From JBBPYC01 sp038200275 (GTDB taxonomy: Bacteria; Pseudomonadota; Gammaproteobacteria; Burkholderiales; Burkholderiaceae_C): a stretch of 64,000 bases of DNA. The notes below the pieces were generated by a model that saw only the letters and a list, made by a program, of their open reading frames with translations, was not told the origin of the DNA and searched no databases. Location of the stretch: NCBI GenBank assembly GCA_038200275.1, contig JBBPYC010000048.1:65257-129256 (forward strand). Direction: 5' to 3'. A program made the translations under genes and the position numbers. Numbering within the stretch: the stretch's first letter is position 1; each line of letters opens with the position of its first letter. Positions 8,771 through 18,957 of this stretch are shown piece by piece.

Positions 8771-9306
8771 GCGGCCGATGGGCCACCCGCACCGTGCTGC
8801 TGCTGCTCGCGCTGGTCGCCTTGGCGGCGACCGTAGACGGCACGCTGCTCTGGCGCGAGCAGCGCTGGAACAACGCCATCGCTTCGGGCCAGTTCCCTGC
8901 AGACGGCGACGATTTGCCGCTGCAGGTGCGGTTTGCGCAGGCGCACGCTTTGGCGGCCAGCGGCGGCGGGCAAGAGGCGCTGCGCCGATATCGGCGCTTG
9001 GAGGGTGACTCGCCGCTGGGCCAGGCTGCCCGCTTCAACAGCGCGAACCTGCTGATGCGTGAAGCGATCTCGGTGCGCGCCGGCATCGAGCCCGGCAAGG
9101 CGATCGCGCTGATCGAGTTGGCCAAGGAAATTTACCGTGAAGTGCTGCGCGTCGATCCGCAGCAGTGGGATGCGCGCTACAACCTCGAGCGCGCGCAGCG
9201 GCTGCTGCCGGACCCCGACGAACAGGAGCCGGCCACCGCCGAACCCCAGCCCAAGGCCGAGCGCGCGGCGACCACCATGCGCGGTTACTCGCCGGGGCTG
9301 CCGTGA
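8761..9306 (+). CDS. mxaK: MxaK, membrane-anchored protein of the maturation complex
   Basis: I chose ATG 8761 because GGAG (8749-8752) lies 8 bases upstream; ATG 8767, overlapping the mxaC stop as ATGA, is the alternative. The 181-residue protein has one N-terminal membrane helix (TVLLLLALVALAATVDG) and a periplasmic region with TPR-like helices (FAQAHALAASGGGQEALRRYRRLEG, given here in part as QEALRRYRRLEG, and AKEIYREVLRVDPQ), then a Pro/Ala-rich tail. Its role is undefined beyond being needed for methanol dehydrogenase activity in species where it was tested. Confidence 0.78.
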   Translation: MDMSGRWATRTVLLLLALVALAATVDGTLLWREQRWNNAIASGQFPADGDDLPLQVRFAQAHALAASGGGQEALRRYRRLEGDSPLGQAARFNSANLLMREAISVRAGIEPGKAIALIELAKEIYREVLRVDPQQWDARYNLERAQRLLPDPDEQEPATAEPQPKAERAATTMRGYSPGLP

Positions 9307-10247
9307 ACGTCGGGCATCGGTTGCGCGCCTCGTGGCGCAGCGAGTCGGATCGCTGGCTGCTCGGCTGCGCAGTGTTGGCGCTGGCTGCAGCGCTGCTGAA
9401 TCCAGGCTTGATGCTGGAGCGCCCGCTGTTCGACCACGTGATCGTGCTCGACGTGACGCAAAGCATGGGCGTGACCGACATGCGGCTGGACGGTAAACCG
9501 GTGTCGCGGCTGGCTTATGCCAAGCATGCGCTGCGCCAGTCGCTGCTGCGGCTGCCGTGCGGCTCCAAGGTCGGTTGGGCGATCTTCACCGAGTACCGCT
9601 CGTTGCTGCTGCTTGCGCCGATCGATGTCTGCGCAAACCTGAGCGAGCTGCGTTCGACCCTCGACGGCATCGGCTCGCGCATGGCCTGGTCGGGCAACAG
9701 CGAGATTGCCAAGGGCCTGCACAGTGCGATCGGCATTGCGCGGCAACTGCCGGACAGGCCGTCGCTCGTATTCGTCACCGACGGCCAGGAGGCGCCGCCG
9801 ATCGACCCACGCCATCGCCGCTCCTTCGACGACGAGCCTGGGGAGGTGATGGGGCTCGTGGTGGGCGTCGGCGACGCGTTGCCATCGAGAATTCCGAAGA
9901 TCGACCCGGACGGCCGTCCGCTCGGTTTCTGGGGTGCGGACGACGTGCTGCAGACCGATCCGCGCTATCCCGAGTCTGGCCGTGCTGGCGCCTCTGGCGC
10001 GGGCACGGAACATTTGTCAGCGCTGCATGAGAGTTACCTGCGCCTGCTGGCCAGCGATGCTGGTATGGCTTTTCATCGGATGGTTTCGCAGGAAGCGCTG
10101 GAGCAAGCGATGACGGCGCCTCCAATGGCGCGTCCCGGCCCGGCGAGGGTCGATGCGCATGTCTGGCTGGCCTTACTGGCGTTCGCTTTGTTACTGCTGC
10201 GCCCAGTGCAATGGATGCTGCGTGCCAGGCAACCTAAGGGGTTCTGA
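9303..10247 (+). CDS. mxaL: MxaL, membrane VWA-domain protein
   Basis: GTG 9303 overlaps the mxaK stop as GTGA and gives 314 residues. There is an N-terminal helix (WLLGCAVLALAAALL), a VWA domain and a C-terminal helix (VWLALLAFALLLLRPVQWML). The metal site reads DVTQSMG, with Thr in place of the first Ser of the usual Asp-x-Ser-x-Ser. SEIAKGL and TDGQEAP supply the later motif positions. It is the last gene of the RSACKL run; mxaD, E and H, found downstream in some methylotrophs, are absent. Ninety-three bases separate it from the next gene, so the unit probably ends here. Confidence 0.83.
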   Translation: MNVGHRLRASWRSESDRWLLGCAVLALAAALLNPGLMLERPLFDHVIVLDVTQSMGVTDMRLDGKPVSRLAYAKHALRQSLLRLPCGSKVGWAIFTEYRSLLLLAPIDVCANLSELRSTLDGIGSRMAWSGNSEIAKGLHSAIGIARQLPDRPSLVFVTDGQEAPPIDPRHRRSFDDEPGEVMGLVVGVGDALPSRIPKIDPDGRPLGFWGADDVLQTDPRYPESGRAGASGAGTEHLSALHESYLRLLASDAGMAFHRMVSQEALEQAMTAPPMARPGPARVDAHVWLALLAFALLLLRPVQWMLRARQPKGF

Positions 10248-10340
10248 CAGTCCCCCGCCTACAACGACGTTACGCCTTTTCATCACGCTGGGTTACATTG
10301 AACCTGCGCCCATCTCAACACCAACCAGGAGATTCTCCCC

Positions 10341-10649
10341 ATGGCAAAACTCGTTGCACTCTACAAGAAGCCCGCAGATGCTTCGGCCTTCGACTCCCAC
10401 TACACGTCCACCCACATTCCCACAGCGAAAAAGCTTCCCGGGTTGCGCAGTTATGAAGTCAGCACCGGGCCAGTGGCCTCCGGTGACGGCGATTCGCCTT
10501 ACTACTTGGTTGCCGTGCTGGGTTTCGATTCGCTTGCAGCCATCCAGCAGGCGTTGGGGACGCCTGAAGGCAAGGCGACCGCCGATGATCTGGGCAACTT
10601 CGCCCAAGCCGGCGTCGAACTGCTGATGTTCGACACCAAGGAAGTCTGA
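10341..10649 (+). CDS. EthD family protein
   Basis: A complete 102-residue protein with a good ribosome site (AGGAG, 10328-10332). The sequence (AKLVALYKKPADASAFDSHY, then HIPTAKKLPGLRSYEVS) is the compact ferredoxin-like fold of the EthD/dimeric alpha-beta barrel family. EthD was first found next to a cytochrome P450 for ether breakdown, but many members are of unknown function. No P450 is nearby. It lies between the methanol oxidation genes and the convergent formaldehyde genes, so a link to C1 metabolism is possible but unproved. Confidence 0.8.
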   Translation: MAKLVALYKKPADASAFDSHYTSTHIPTAKKLPGLRSYEVSTGPVASGDGDSPYYLVAVLGFDSLAAIQQALGTPEGKATADDLGNFAQAGVELLMFDTKEV

Positions 10650-10697
10650 CGCGCCACCGCCGGGCCAAGGCAGCAGCGGCGTCTTCCTAAAACAACG

Positions 10698-11303
10698 TTA
10701 GCCCTTGGCCGGAGCCATATCAGGGTTAACCGGCGATGCGGCTTTGTTGGACTTCGCGACATGCGTCGCGATGGCGTCCATCAGCGCCGGTGACAGGCAG
10801 TCGTAAGGCTCAATCCCTGCGTCGCGCAACTCCTTGCGAATGCCGTCCATGCGTTCCGGCGCCGTCCCGCCTTCGATCGCAGACGATACAAAAGCGGCGA
10901 ATTGCGGCCCTTGCCACCCGCTGTCTTCAGACAACTCGGTGTGGATGAAGTCGAGGCCGTAGAACGGATGATCCTTGTTCTCGATGCGGCCAAACATGTG
11001 TACGCCGCATGCCTTGCACGCATGGCGCTGAATCGCTGCTTTCGGATCGACCACCTGCAGTTTTTCCTCGTGCGCGGTCACCTTCACCTTGTCGCGCGGC
11101 GCGACGCCGACGATCGAGAGCACCGCGTTGTCGGGCTTCCAGCATTTGGTGCAGCCACAAGCATGGTTATGTGCGACCTGGGTGTCGACGCGCACCTCCA
11201 CCTGGTCCTGCTTGCAATGGCATTTGAGCGTGCCGCCGCTGAAATCCGGTGTGGCTTGCCGGTTGCCGCTAGCCAGTGTGGGATGCAGATCTGCGAGTGC
11301 CAT
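10698..11303 (-). CDS. gfa: S-(hydroxymethyl)glutathione synthase
   Basis: Gfa promotes condensation of formaldehyde with glutathione to S-hydroxymethylglutathione. The 201-residue protein is of normal length. Its zinc-binding cysteines are in LKCHCKQ, ACGCTKCW and ACKACGVHMF, as expected for the Gfa fold. The gene follows the dehydrogenase gene on the same strand after 119 bases, so both steps of glutathione-dependent formaldehyde removal are made together. With XoxF about 6 kb away it completes a methanol-to-formylglutathione chain. Confidence 0.92.
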   Translation of the reverse strand: MALADLHPTLASGNRQATPDFSGGTLKCHCKQDQVEVRVDTQVAHNHACGCTKCWKPDNAVLSIVGVAPRDKVKVTAHEEKLQVVDPKAAIQRHACKACGVHMFGRIENKDHPFYGLDFIHTELSEDSGWQGPQFAAFVSSAIEGGTAPERMDGIRKELRDAGIEPYDCLSPALMDAIATHVAKSNKAASPVNPDMAPAKG

Positions 11304-11422
11304 GTCTTAGTCTCCTTAAATCGTTTGTTCAATCGACGCTTCACGTACGGAATCGGCCGCACACCGCCCGCAGAAAGCCGCGGAAATTTGGTAAGGGACT
11401 CGCTATCGAACCCCCCGGCATT

Positions 11423-12529
<1,107 letters not shown>

Positions 12530-12635
12530 CGAACGGATCCTTGAGTGAGTACGGTGCCCAGTGGCGGGAGGTGCCGGCCGGTCGGTTGCGAATGCTACCC
12601 GTTTCAGCCAAATAGTCGAGAGGCAGCAACGGCGC

Positions 12636-15422
12636 TCAGTGTGCCTGCTCCCAATTGGGCCCACTGCCGATCTCGGCCAGCAGCGGTACCTCGAGATCGG
12701 CCACGCCGGCCATCAGACGTGGCACTGTATCGACCAGCCAGTTAAGTTCGGCGTCCGGCACTTCGAACACGAGTTCGTCGTGCACCTGCATGATCATCTT
12801 GGTGGCCCGTTGCTCGTCGTCAAGCACTTTTTGCACCGCATTCATGCTCAGCTTGATCAGGTCCGCCGCGGTGCCCTGCATCGGCGCGTTGATCGCCAGC
12901 CGCTCGGCGCCTGCGCGGCGCGGGCCGTTCGGCGAATTGATCTCGGGCAGCACCAGGCGGCGGCCGAACGCGGTTTCCACGTAGCCATTTTTCTTGGCCG
13001 CGCGACGGGTCTCGTCCATATATCGCTTGACGCCTGAGAAACGTTGGAAGTAGCGGTCGATGTAGTTTTTTGCGGCCGCCGTGTCAATGTCCAGCGCACG
13101 TGCCAGCCCAAAGCTGCTCATGCCGTAGATGAGGCCGAAGTTGATCGTCTTTGCGTAGCGGCGCTGCTCGGCGGAAACTTGGTCGAGCGGCACTGAGAAC
13201 ACCTCTGCGGCGGTTGCGCGGTGCACGTCGAGCCGGTCGCGGAACGCACCGAGCAAGGCCTCGTCGCCGCTGATGTGCGCCATGATGCGCAGCTCGATCT
13301 GGCTGTAGTCTGCGCTCGCAATTTTGTTGCCGGGCCCTGCGACGAAAGCCTCGCGGATTCGGCGGCCCTCCTTCGTACGAATTGGAATGTTCTGCAGGTT
13401 CGGATCGTTGCTCGACAGCCGGCCCGTCACCGTCACGGCCTGCGCGTAATGCGTATGCACCCGGCCAGTGCTCGGCTGCGCCAGCTGCGCCAACTTGTCG
13501 GTGTAGGTGCCCTTGAGCTTGGCCAGGCTGCGGTGTTCGAGTATGCGAGCCGGCAGCGGGTAGTCTTCCGCAAGCTTTTCGAGCACTTCCTCGTCCGTGC
13601 TGGGCGCGCCGGATGGGGTCTTCTTCACGATCGGCAGCCCAAGCTTGGTAAAAAAGATCTCACCGATCTGTTTTGGACTGCCGAGATTGAACGGCTGCCC
13701 TGCCAACTCGTGCGCCTCGCGTTCGAGTTCCATAATGCGCTGGCCCAACTCATGGCTTTGCGCGACCAGCAACGCACCGTCGATCAGCACGCCGTTGCGT
13801 TCGATCCGGTAAAGCGTCTCGCTGGTCTCCATCTCGAGCGCATAGATGAAGCGCAATTTCTCGTTCGCTTCGATCTGCGGCCATAGCACGCGGTGCACGT
13901 CGAGCGTCTGGTCCGAGTCCTCGGCCGAATACTCGGCCGCCTGCTCGATCGCCACTTGCGAAAACGAGATCTGGCTCGCACCCTTGCCGCAAATCTGCTC
14001 GTACGTGATGCCGCTGCGGCCCAGGTGACGCTCGGCCAAGCTCGACAGCCCGTGCGGCTTGTGCACTTCGAGCACATAGCTTTGCAGCATCGTGTCGTGC
14101 GCGTAACCCTTCACTTCGATGCCGTGGTTCGCGATGACGTGGCGGTCGTATTTGACGTGCTGGCCGAGTTTCTTCTTTGTCGGGTCGGTCAACCACGGCG
14201 TCAGCCTGGCGAGCACTTCACCCCGCGGCAGTTGCGCAGGCGCGTCTGCATAGTCATGCGTCAGCGGGATGTAAGCCGCCTCGCCCGGCACGATGCTGAA
14301 GCTCAAGCCCACGATGTCGGCCTGCATCGCATCGAGCGACGTGGTCTCGGTGTCGATCGCAACGAGGTCGGCGGCCTCGATGCGTGCAAGCCACCGGTCG
14401 AACGCGGTCCAGTCGAGGATGGTTTCATAGCGCACCTCGACCTCGCGCGGCGCAGCAGCGGCGGGTTCTACCCACCCGGAGCCAGCGGCGGTGTCGCCCG
14501 CGTTCGCATCGCCGGGCACGGTCAGGGACTTGCGCAGGCTCTTGAAGCCGAACTTTTCGTAAAAATCGGCCAATGCGCCCGTGTCTGCTTCTTTCAACGC
14601 TACAAAATCCAGAGCAGGCAGACTCGTTACATAAGCGGCCAGATCGCAATCGGTACGGATCTTCAGCAGTTCCCGGCCTTTCGGCAGCCAGGCGGCCGCA
14701 TTGCGCAGATTCTGGCCCGCAGCGCCCTTGATCTCGGACGCTCGCTGCATCAACTGGTCGAGCGAGCCGTATTCCTTCAGCCACTTGGCAGCGGTTTTCG
14801 GACCGACCTTGTCGACACCCGGCACGTTGTCGACCGTGTCGCCCACCAACGTCTGATAGTCCAGCATCAGGCTAGGTGGCACACCGAACTCGGCCTCGAC
14901 TCCGGCCACGTCGCGGCGCTTGCCGTTCATCGTGTCGATGATCGTGATGTGTTCGTCCACGAGTTGGGCCAGGTCCTTGTCGCCGCTGGAGACGACCACG
15001 TGAGTGCCCAGCTTCGCCGCTGCCGCCGCAAGCGTTCCGATCACGTCGTCGGCCTCGACTTCGGGCACCGACAGCACGGTCCAGCCCAGCAGCCGCACCG
15101 CCTCGTGGATCGGCTCGATCTGACGAGCCAAGTCGGGCGGCATCGCCGTGCGCGTGGCTTTGTACTGCGGATACAGGGCGTCACGGAAGGTCGGCCCCGG
15201 CGCATCGAATACGCAGACGCCGTAATGCGCAGGCACGTCGCGGCGCAAGCTTTGCATCATCGAGATCAGGATGCGGATCGCACCTGTCGGCTGTGTGCTG
15301 CCGTCGGCCAGCGTGGTGCTCCAGTCACCGCCAGCATGGAAGGCCCGGTACAGATAACTGGAGCCGTCCACCAGCAACAAGGTTTTCGAATCTGGCTTGG
15401 ATGGGGTCTTGGGCGCGTTCAT
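12636..15422 (-). CDS. polA: DNA polymerase I
   Basis: This 928-residue enzyme fills gaps in repair and replaces RNA primers. I chose ATG 15422 (NAPKTPSKPDSKTLLLVDGS) because the 5'-nuclease domain starts just after it; an ATG 14 codons upstream is possible. The three domains are present: 5' nuclease (about 1-300), proofreading exonuclease (about 330-520) with Asp357 and Glu359 in AIDTETTSLD, and polymerase with DYSQIELRIMAHIS (motif A), RRYAKTINFGLIYG (motif B) and MQVHDELVFE (motif C). The exonuclease acids match E. coli 355/357, so proofreading should work. It is divergent from the next gene. Confidence 0.97.
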   Translation of the reverse strand: MNAPKTPSKPDSKTLLLVDGSSYLYRAFHAGGDWSTTLADGSTQPTGAIRILISMMQSLRRDVPAHYGVCVFDAPGPTFRDALYPQYKATRTAMPPDLARQIEPIHEAVRLLGWTVLSVPEVEADDVIGTLAAAAAKLGTHVVVSSGDKDLAQLVDEHITIIDTMNGKRRDVAGVEAEFGVPPSLMLDYQTLVGDTVDNVPGVDKVGPKTAAKWLKEYGSLDQLMQRASEIKGAAGQNLRNAAAWLPKGRELLKIRTDCDLAAYVTSLPALDFVALKEADTGALADFYEKFGFKSLRKSLTVPGDANAGDTAAGSGWVEPAAAAPREVEVRYETILDWTAFDRWLARIEAADLVAIDTETTSLDAMQADIVGLSFSIVPGEAAYIPLTHDYADAPAQLPRGEVLARLTPWLTDPTKKKLGQHVKYDRHVIANHGIEVKGYAHDTMLQSYVLEVHKPHGLSSLAERHLGRSGITYEQICGKGASQISFSQVAIEQAAEYSAEDSDQTLDVHRVLWPQIEANEKLRFIYALEMETSETLYRIERNGVLIDGALLVAQSHELGQRIMELEREAHELAGQPFNLGSPKQIGEIFFTKLGLPIVKKTPSGAPSTDEEVLEKLAEDYPLPARILEHRSLAKLKGTYTDKLAQLAQPSTGRVHTHYAQAVTVTGRLSSNDPNLQNIPIRTKEGRRIREAFVAGPGNKIASADYSQIELRIMAHISGDEALLGAFRDRLDVHRATAAEVFSVPLDQVSAEQRRYAKTINFGLIYGMSSFGLARALDIDTAAAKNYIDRYFQRFSGVKRYMDETRRAAKKNGYVETAFGRRLVLPEINSPNGPRRAGAERLAINAPMQGTAADLIKLSMNAVQKVLDDEQRATKMIMQVHDELVFEVPDAELNWLVDTVPRLMAGVADLEVPLLAEIGSGPNWEQAH

Positions 15423-15477
15423 GACGGGGCATTTTGCCTGCGGCCGAGCGGTTGGCGTGCGCACCTACAATGCCCCG

Positions 15478-15864
15478 ATGTACACCTCCTCGTCCGGCTT
15501 TTCTCCCGTCATCGCGGCGTTGTCCGTGCTGTTCGCGATTGCGTCTGGCCTGGCCAGTCTGTCGGCGCAAGCCCAGCAACCCGCTGCGACCGACGCGGTT
15601 GCGGCATCGCCGGACGGATCGGACGCGGTGCAGAGCAAACCCGAGAAAAAGATCGAACGCATTCGCATTGAAGACGACGGCACGCGCATTGACGAATTGC
15701 GCTACGGCGGCGAGACGCAAAGCATCAAGGTGCAGCCCAAATTCGGTGCGCCCGAGTATCAGGTGGTACCGCGCGATGCCGCCCGCCAACGGCTCGAGGT
15801 GGGCCGTGACAACAGCGGCGTCGGGACCAGCGGTCAGCGCGTCTGGAACGTGTTCGGCTTCTGA
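15478..15864 (+). CDS. DUF2782-type small secreted protein
   Basis: A 128-residue protein starting at ATG 15478 with a signal peptide (about residues 1-33, ending SAQAQ). The mature part holds a conserved-looking core: KKIERIRIEDDGTRIDELR, then VQPKFGAPEYQVVP. Proteins of this kind commonly sit between polA and thrB in beta- and gammaproteobacteria. The function is unknown. A TACAAT at 15466-15471 lies only 6 bases before the start codon, so if it were a -10 box the mRNA would be leaderless; I see no matching -35. Confidence 0.72.
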   Translation: MYTSSSGFSPVIAALSVLFAIASGLASLSAQAQQPAATDAVAASPDGSDAVQSKPEKKIERIRIEDDGTRIDELRYGGETQSIKVQPKFGAPEYQVVPRDAARQRLEVGRDNSGVGTSGQRVWNVFGF

Positions 15865-15931
15865 CGCGGCTTCTCGAAATCGACTTTTACGCCCGCACAA
15901 TCAAATCCGGTCAGGTAAGGACAACGACACT

Positions 15932-16900
15932 GTGGCGGTCTACACCGAGGTTTCTGCGGCCGATGCGCGCGGGCTGCTGCAGACGCTCGCGCTGGGCGAA
16001 TTGCGCGACTTGCGCGGCATCCAGGGCGGCATCGAAAACACCAACTACTTCTTGACGACCACGCGCGGTGAATACGTACTGACATTGTTTGAGCGGTTGA
16101 CCGATGCGCAGTTGCCGTTCTACCTTCACTTGATGCAGCACCTCGCGCGACGCGATATTCCCGCGCCTGAACCAGTCGCCGCACACGATGGCCGGCTGCT
16201 GCACACGTTGAGCGGCAAGCCCGCGTGCGTGGTGAACCGGCTCGACGGCGCAAGCGATCTGGCACCGACTGCCGCACATTGCGAAGCAGTCGGCGAACTG
16301 CTGGCTCGCATGCATCTGGCCGCCCGGGATTTTTCCATGCGACAGCCCAACCTGCGCGGTCTCGAATGGTGGAACCGCACCGTGCCCGTGGTGTTGCCAT
16401 TTCTTACGCCAGCCCAGGCGCAGTTGCTGCGCGACGAATTGGCGTGGCAGAACCAGATCGCTGCAACCGATGAACATGCCGATCTGCCACGCGGCCCGGT
16501 GCATGCCGACCTGTTTCGGGACAACGTGCTGTTCACCGATGGACGACTCACCGGCGTGTTTGACTTCTATTTCGCTGGCGTGGACAACTGGCTGTTCGAC
16601 CTCGCCGTGTGCATGAATGACTGGGCGGTTGACTTGCCGACCGGTCTACCCGACCACGAGCGCGCCGAGCGGCTGCTTGCGGCTTATCAGTCGGTTCGAC
16701 CGCTTGAGGCTTGCGAATCCAGACTGCTGGGCTCGATGCTGAGGGCCGCTGCGCTGCGTTTCTGGGTGTCCCGGCTTTGGGACCTGCACCTGCCGCGGGA
16801 GGCGGCGATCCTGGTCCCGCACGATCCCGCCCACTTTGAACGCGTGTTGCGCGCGCGTGTCGCGACGGCGCCCGATGGCCGATTGAGTGCACGCGCGTGA
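15932..16900 (+). CDS. thrB: Homoserine kinase (ThrB2 type)
   Basis: Phosphorylates homoserine in threonine synthesis. I chose GTG 15932 (AVYTEVSAADARGLL) because it has GGTAAGGA about 10 bases upstream and gives 322 residues, typical of the aminoglycoside-phosphotransferase-like homoserine kinase. Visible motifs are IQGGIENTNYFL near the N-terminus, the catalytic loop GPVHADLFRDNVLF and the metal-binding GVFDFYFAG. The stop overlaps the next gene as GTGA. No other threonine gene is nearby. Confidence 0.92.
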   Translation: MAVYTEVSAADARGLLQTLALGELRDLRGIQGGIENTNYFLTTTRGEYVLTLFERLTDAQLPFYLHLMQHLARRDIPAPEPVAAHDGRLLHTLSGKPACVVNRLDGASDLAPTAAHCEAVGELLARMHLAARDFSMRQPNLRGLEWWNRTVPVVLPFLTPAQAQLLRDELAWQNQIAATDEHADLPRGPVHADLFRDNVLFTDGRLTGVFDFYFAGVDNWLFDLAVCMNDWAVDLPTGLPDHERAERLLAAYQSVRPLEACESRLLGSMLRAAALRFWVSRLWDLHLPREAAILVPHDPAHFERVLRARVATAPDGRLSARA

Positions 16901-17709
16901 AGCTGAAGATCGTACCGGCGGGTACCGGCGTCACCTGGGTGCGGCTGGGCATCAAGACATTCTTTGCGCAGCCGCTAGCACTCAGCGGGCTGTTTTTTCT
17001 GTTCATGGCAGCGATCTCACTGGTCAGCCTGGTGCCGTTCGTTGGCCCCGCCTTGTCGCTCGCGTTGCTGCCGGCGGCCACGCTCGGTCTGATGGCTGCG
17101 ACTCGGGAAGCCGCGCGTGGCAAGTTTCCGATGCCGGCGATCTTGGTTACCGCATTCCGGGCCGGGCGCGATCAGATGCGCGCGATGTGGATTCTGGGTG
17201 CGCTCTATGCGCTTGGCTTTCTGATCGTGATGGGGCTGTCGGCGTTGGTCGACGGCGGTGAATTCGCGCGGTTGTACTTGGTCGGTGGGACGATCTCACG
17301 AGAAACGGCGCAACAGCCGGCTTTTCAGGCGGCCATGCTGGTCGTGGTGGGCCTCTATGCGCCGCTGTCACTGCTGTTTTGGCACGCACCGGCGTTGGTG
17401 CACTGGAATCAGGTGCCGGTCTTGAAGAGCCTGTTTTTCAGCATCGTTGCGTGCTTCCGCAATTTCCTTGCGTTCACGGTCTATGGGTTGGCCTGGAGCG
17501 CGGTGTTCATCGGTGCCGGGCTCGTGGTCAGCTTGCTCGGTGCCGCGTTGGGCGGCCCTGCGCTTGCCGCGCTACTCGTGGTGCCCACCGCGCTGCTGAT
17601 GGCTGCGATGTTCTTCACCTCGGTGTATTTCAGCTACATCGACAGCTTTGAAGAATCTGCTGATGACGAGCCGGGCCAGCTCGACGACAACAACGCACCG
17701 CCGAACTGA
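16897..17709 (+). CDS. BPSS1780 family membrane protein
   Basis: This 270-residue protein starts with GTG inside the thrB stop. It has about six hydrophobic segments (for example LSGLFFLFMAAISLVSLVPF, MWILGALYALGFLIVMGLS and AALLVVPTALLMAAMFFTS) and a short acidic tail (ESADDEPGQLDD). The N-terminal VPAGTGVTWVRLGIKTFF is characteristic of the BPSS1780 family, common in Burkholderiales and of unknown function. Tight coupling to thrB suggests co-expression only. Confidence 0.85.
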   Translation: MKLKIVPAGTGVTWVRLGIKTFFAQPLALSGLFFLFMAAISLVSLVPFVGPALSLALLPAATLGLMAATREAARGKFPMPAILVTAFRAGRDQMRAMWILGALYALGFLIVMGLSALVDGGEFARLYLVGGTISRETAQQPAFQAAMLVVVGLYAPLSLLFWHAPALVHWNQVPVLKSLFFSIVACFRNFLAFTVYGLAWSAVFIGAGLVVSLLGAALGGPALAALLVVPTALLMAAMFFTSVYFSYIDSFEESADDEPGQLDDNNAPPN

Positions 17710-17760
17710 TCAAGAGCGCCTGCTTGGTGCAGACCGCCGGGGCCGAGATGCCCTGACTCA

Positions 17761-18957
17761 TCAGGCGCGTTGCGGCAAATAGCGCACCGCGAGCACACCG
17801 TCGATCGCACGCAGGCGCTCCAGCACCGTGCCCGGCACCGAGCTGTCCACATCGACCAGCGTGTAGGCCATATCCCCGCGCGACTTGTTCACCATGGTGT
17901 GGATGTTCAGTCCCGCATCGGCCATCGCAGTCGATATCTGACCCAGCATGTTCGGCACATTTGAATTCGCAATTGCCACGCGATAAGCCGATTCGCGCGC
18001 CAAAGACACTTCCGGAAAATTCACCGCATTCGCGACGTTGCCGTGCTCGAGGTAGTCGACGAGTTGGTCGGCAACCATCACGGCGCAGTTTTCTTCTGCT
18101 TCTGCTGTGGATGCACCAAGGTGCGGCAGCGCAATGGCGTTTGGCGAGCCCTGCAGCGCGGCCGATGGAAAGTCGCATACGTAGTGACCCAGTTGCCCGG
18201 AATCCAGCGCAGCGCGCACAGCCGCTGCATCCACCACGCCTTCGCGTGCGAAGTTCAGTAGCACTGCCTGCGGTTTCATCCGGCTCAAATTGTCGGCGTT
18301 CACCAAGTGACGGGTCGCGTCCAGCAGCGGGACATGCAAGGTGACGAAGTCGCTTGCGCTCAGCACGTCGGCGACGCTGGCAGCACGCCGTACTTGCGAA
18401 GGCAGACTCCAGGCGGCGTCGACCGTGATCTCCGGATCAAAACCGCGCACGCGCATGCCGAGCTTGATTGCGGCATCGGCCACCAGACAGCCGATCTTGC
18501 CGAGGCCGATGACGCCGAGCGTCTGGCCGGACAGCTCATAGCCCGCAAAGCGCTTCTTGCCGTCTTCCACCGTGCGTTCCAAATCTGGCGCGGCGACGTC
18601 GAGTGCAGCGACAAATGCAAGCGCATCGGGAAGCCGACGCGCTGCCAGCAGCATGCCGGCCAAAACCAGCTCTTTCACCGCATTGGCGTTCGCACCGGGC
18701 GCGTTGAACACCGGCACGCCCCGCGCGCTCATCGCGGCAACGGGAATGTTGTTGGTGCCGGCGCCAGCACGTGCAATCGCCTGCACCGAGTCCGGGATCG
18801 TGCGCTCGTGCAGATCGGCCGATCGCAGCAGCAGCGCTTGTGGCCGCTCAAACGTGTTGCCGGCTGCATAGCGATCGGCGCTCAGTCGCGCCAGCCCAGC
18901 CGGCGCGATCTGGTTTAGCACCAACACTTCGAAGTGATCGCTCGCTTGCTCAGCCAC
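17761..18957 (-). CDS. serA: D-3-phosphoglycerate dehydrogenase
   Basis: First step of serine synthesis: oxidation of 3-phosphoglycerate with NAD. The 398-residue protein starts with GTG 18957, overlapping the serC stop by 8 bases. Visible are the nucleotide-binding GVIGLGKIGCLVAD, catalytic Arg in NFAREGVVD, His in LPHLGASTAEAEEN, and a C-terminal ACT domain (about 320-398; NVPNMLGQISTAMADAGLNI) for serine feedback. The order serC-serA gives two of the three serine-pathway enzymes in one unit; serB is not here. Serine supply would also matter for one-carbon metabolism. Confidence 0.94.
   Translation of the reverse strand: MAEQASDHFEVLVLNQIAPAGLARLSADRYAAGNTFERPQALLLRSADLHERTIPDSVQAIARAGAGTNNIPVAAMSARGVPVFNAPGANANAVKELVLAGMLLAARRLPDALAFVAALDVAAPDLERTVEDGKKRFAGYELSGQTLGVIGLGKIGCLVADAAIKLGMRVRGFDPEITVDAAWSLPSQVRRAASVADVLSASDFVTLHVPLLDATRHLVNADNLSRMKPQAVLLNFAREGVVDAAAVRAALDSGQLGHYVCDFPSAALQGSPNAIALPHLGASTAEAEENCAVMVADQLVDYLEHGNVANAVNFPEVSLARESAYRVAIANSNVPNMLGQISTAMADAGLNIHTMVNKSRGDMAYTLVDVDSSVPGTVLERLRAIDGVLAVRYLPQRA

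Noticed and set aside
15464..15480. TACAAT as a -10 box of a leaderless DUF2782 transcript
   Set aside because: No -35 element lies at a suitable distance, so the match may be chance.
13893..15671. A 592-codon open frame on the plus strand opposite polA
   Set aside because: Antisense shadow of polA; it also runs through the start of the DUF2782 gene in another frame.
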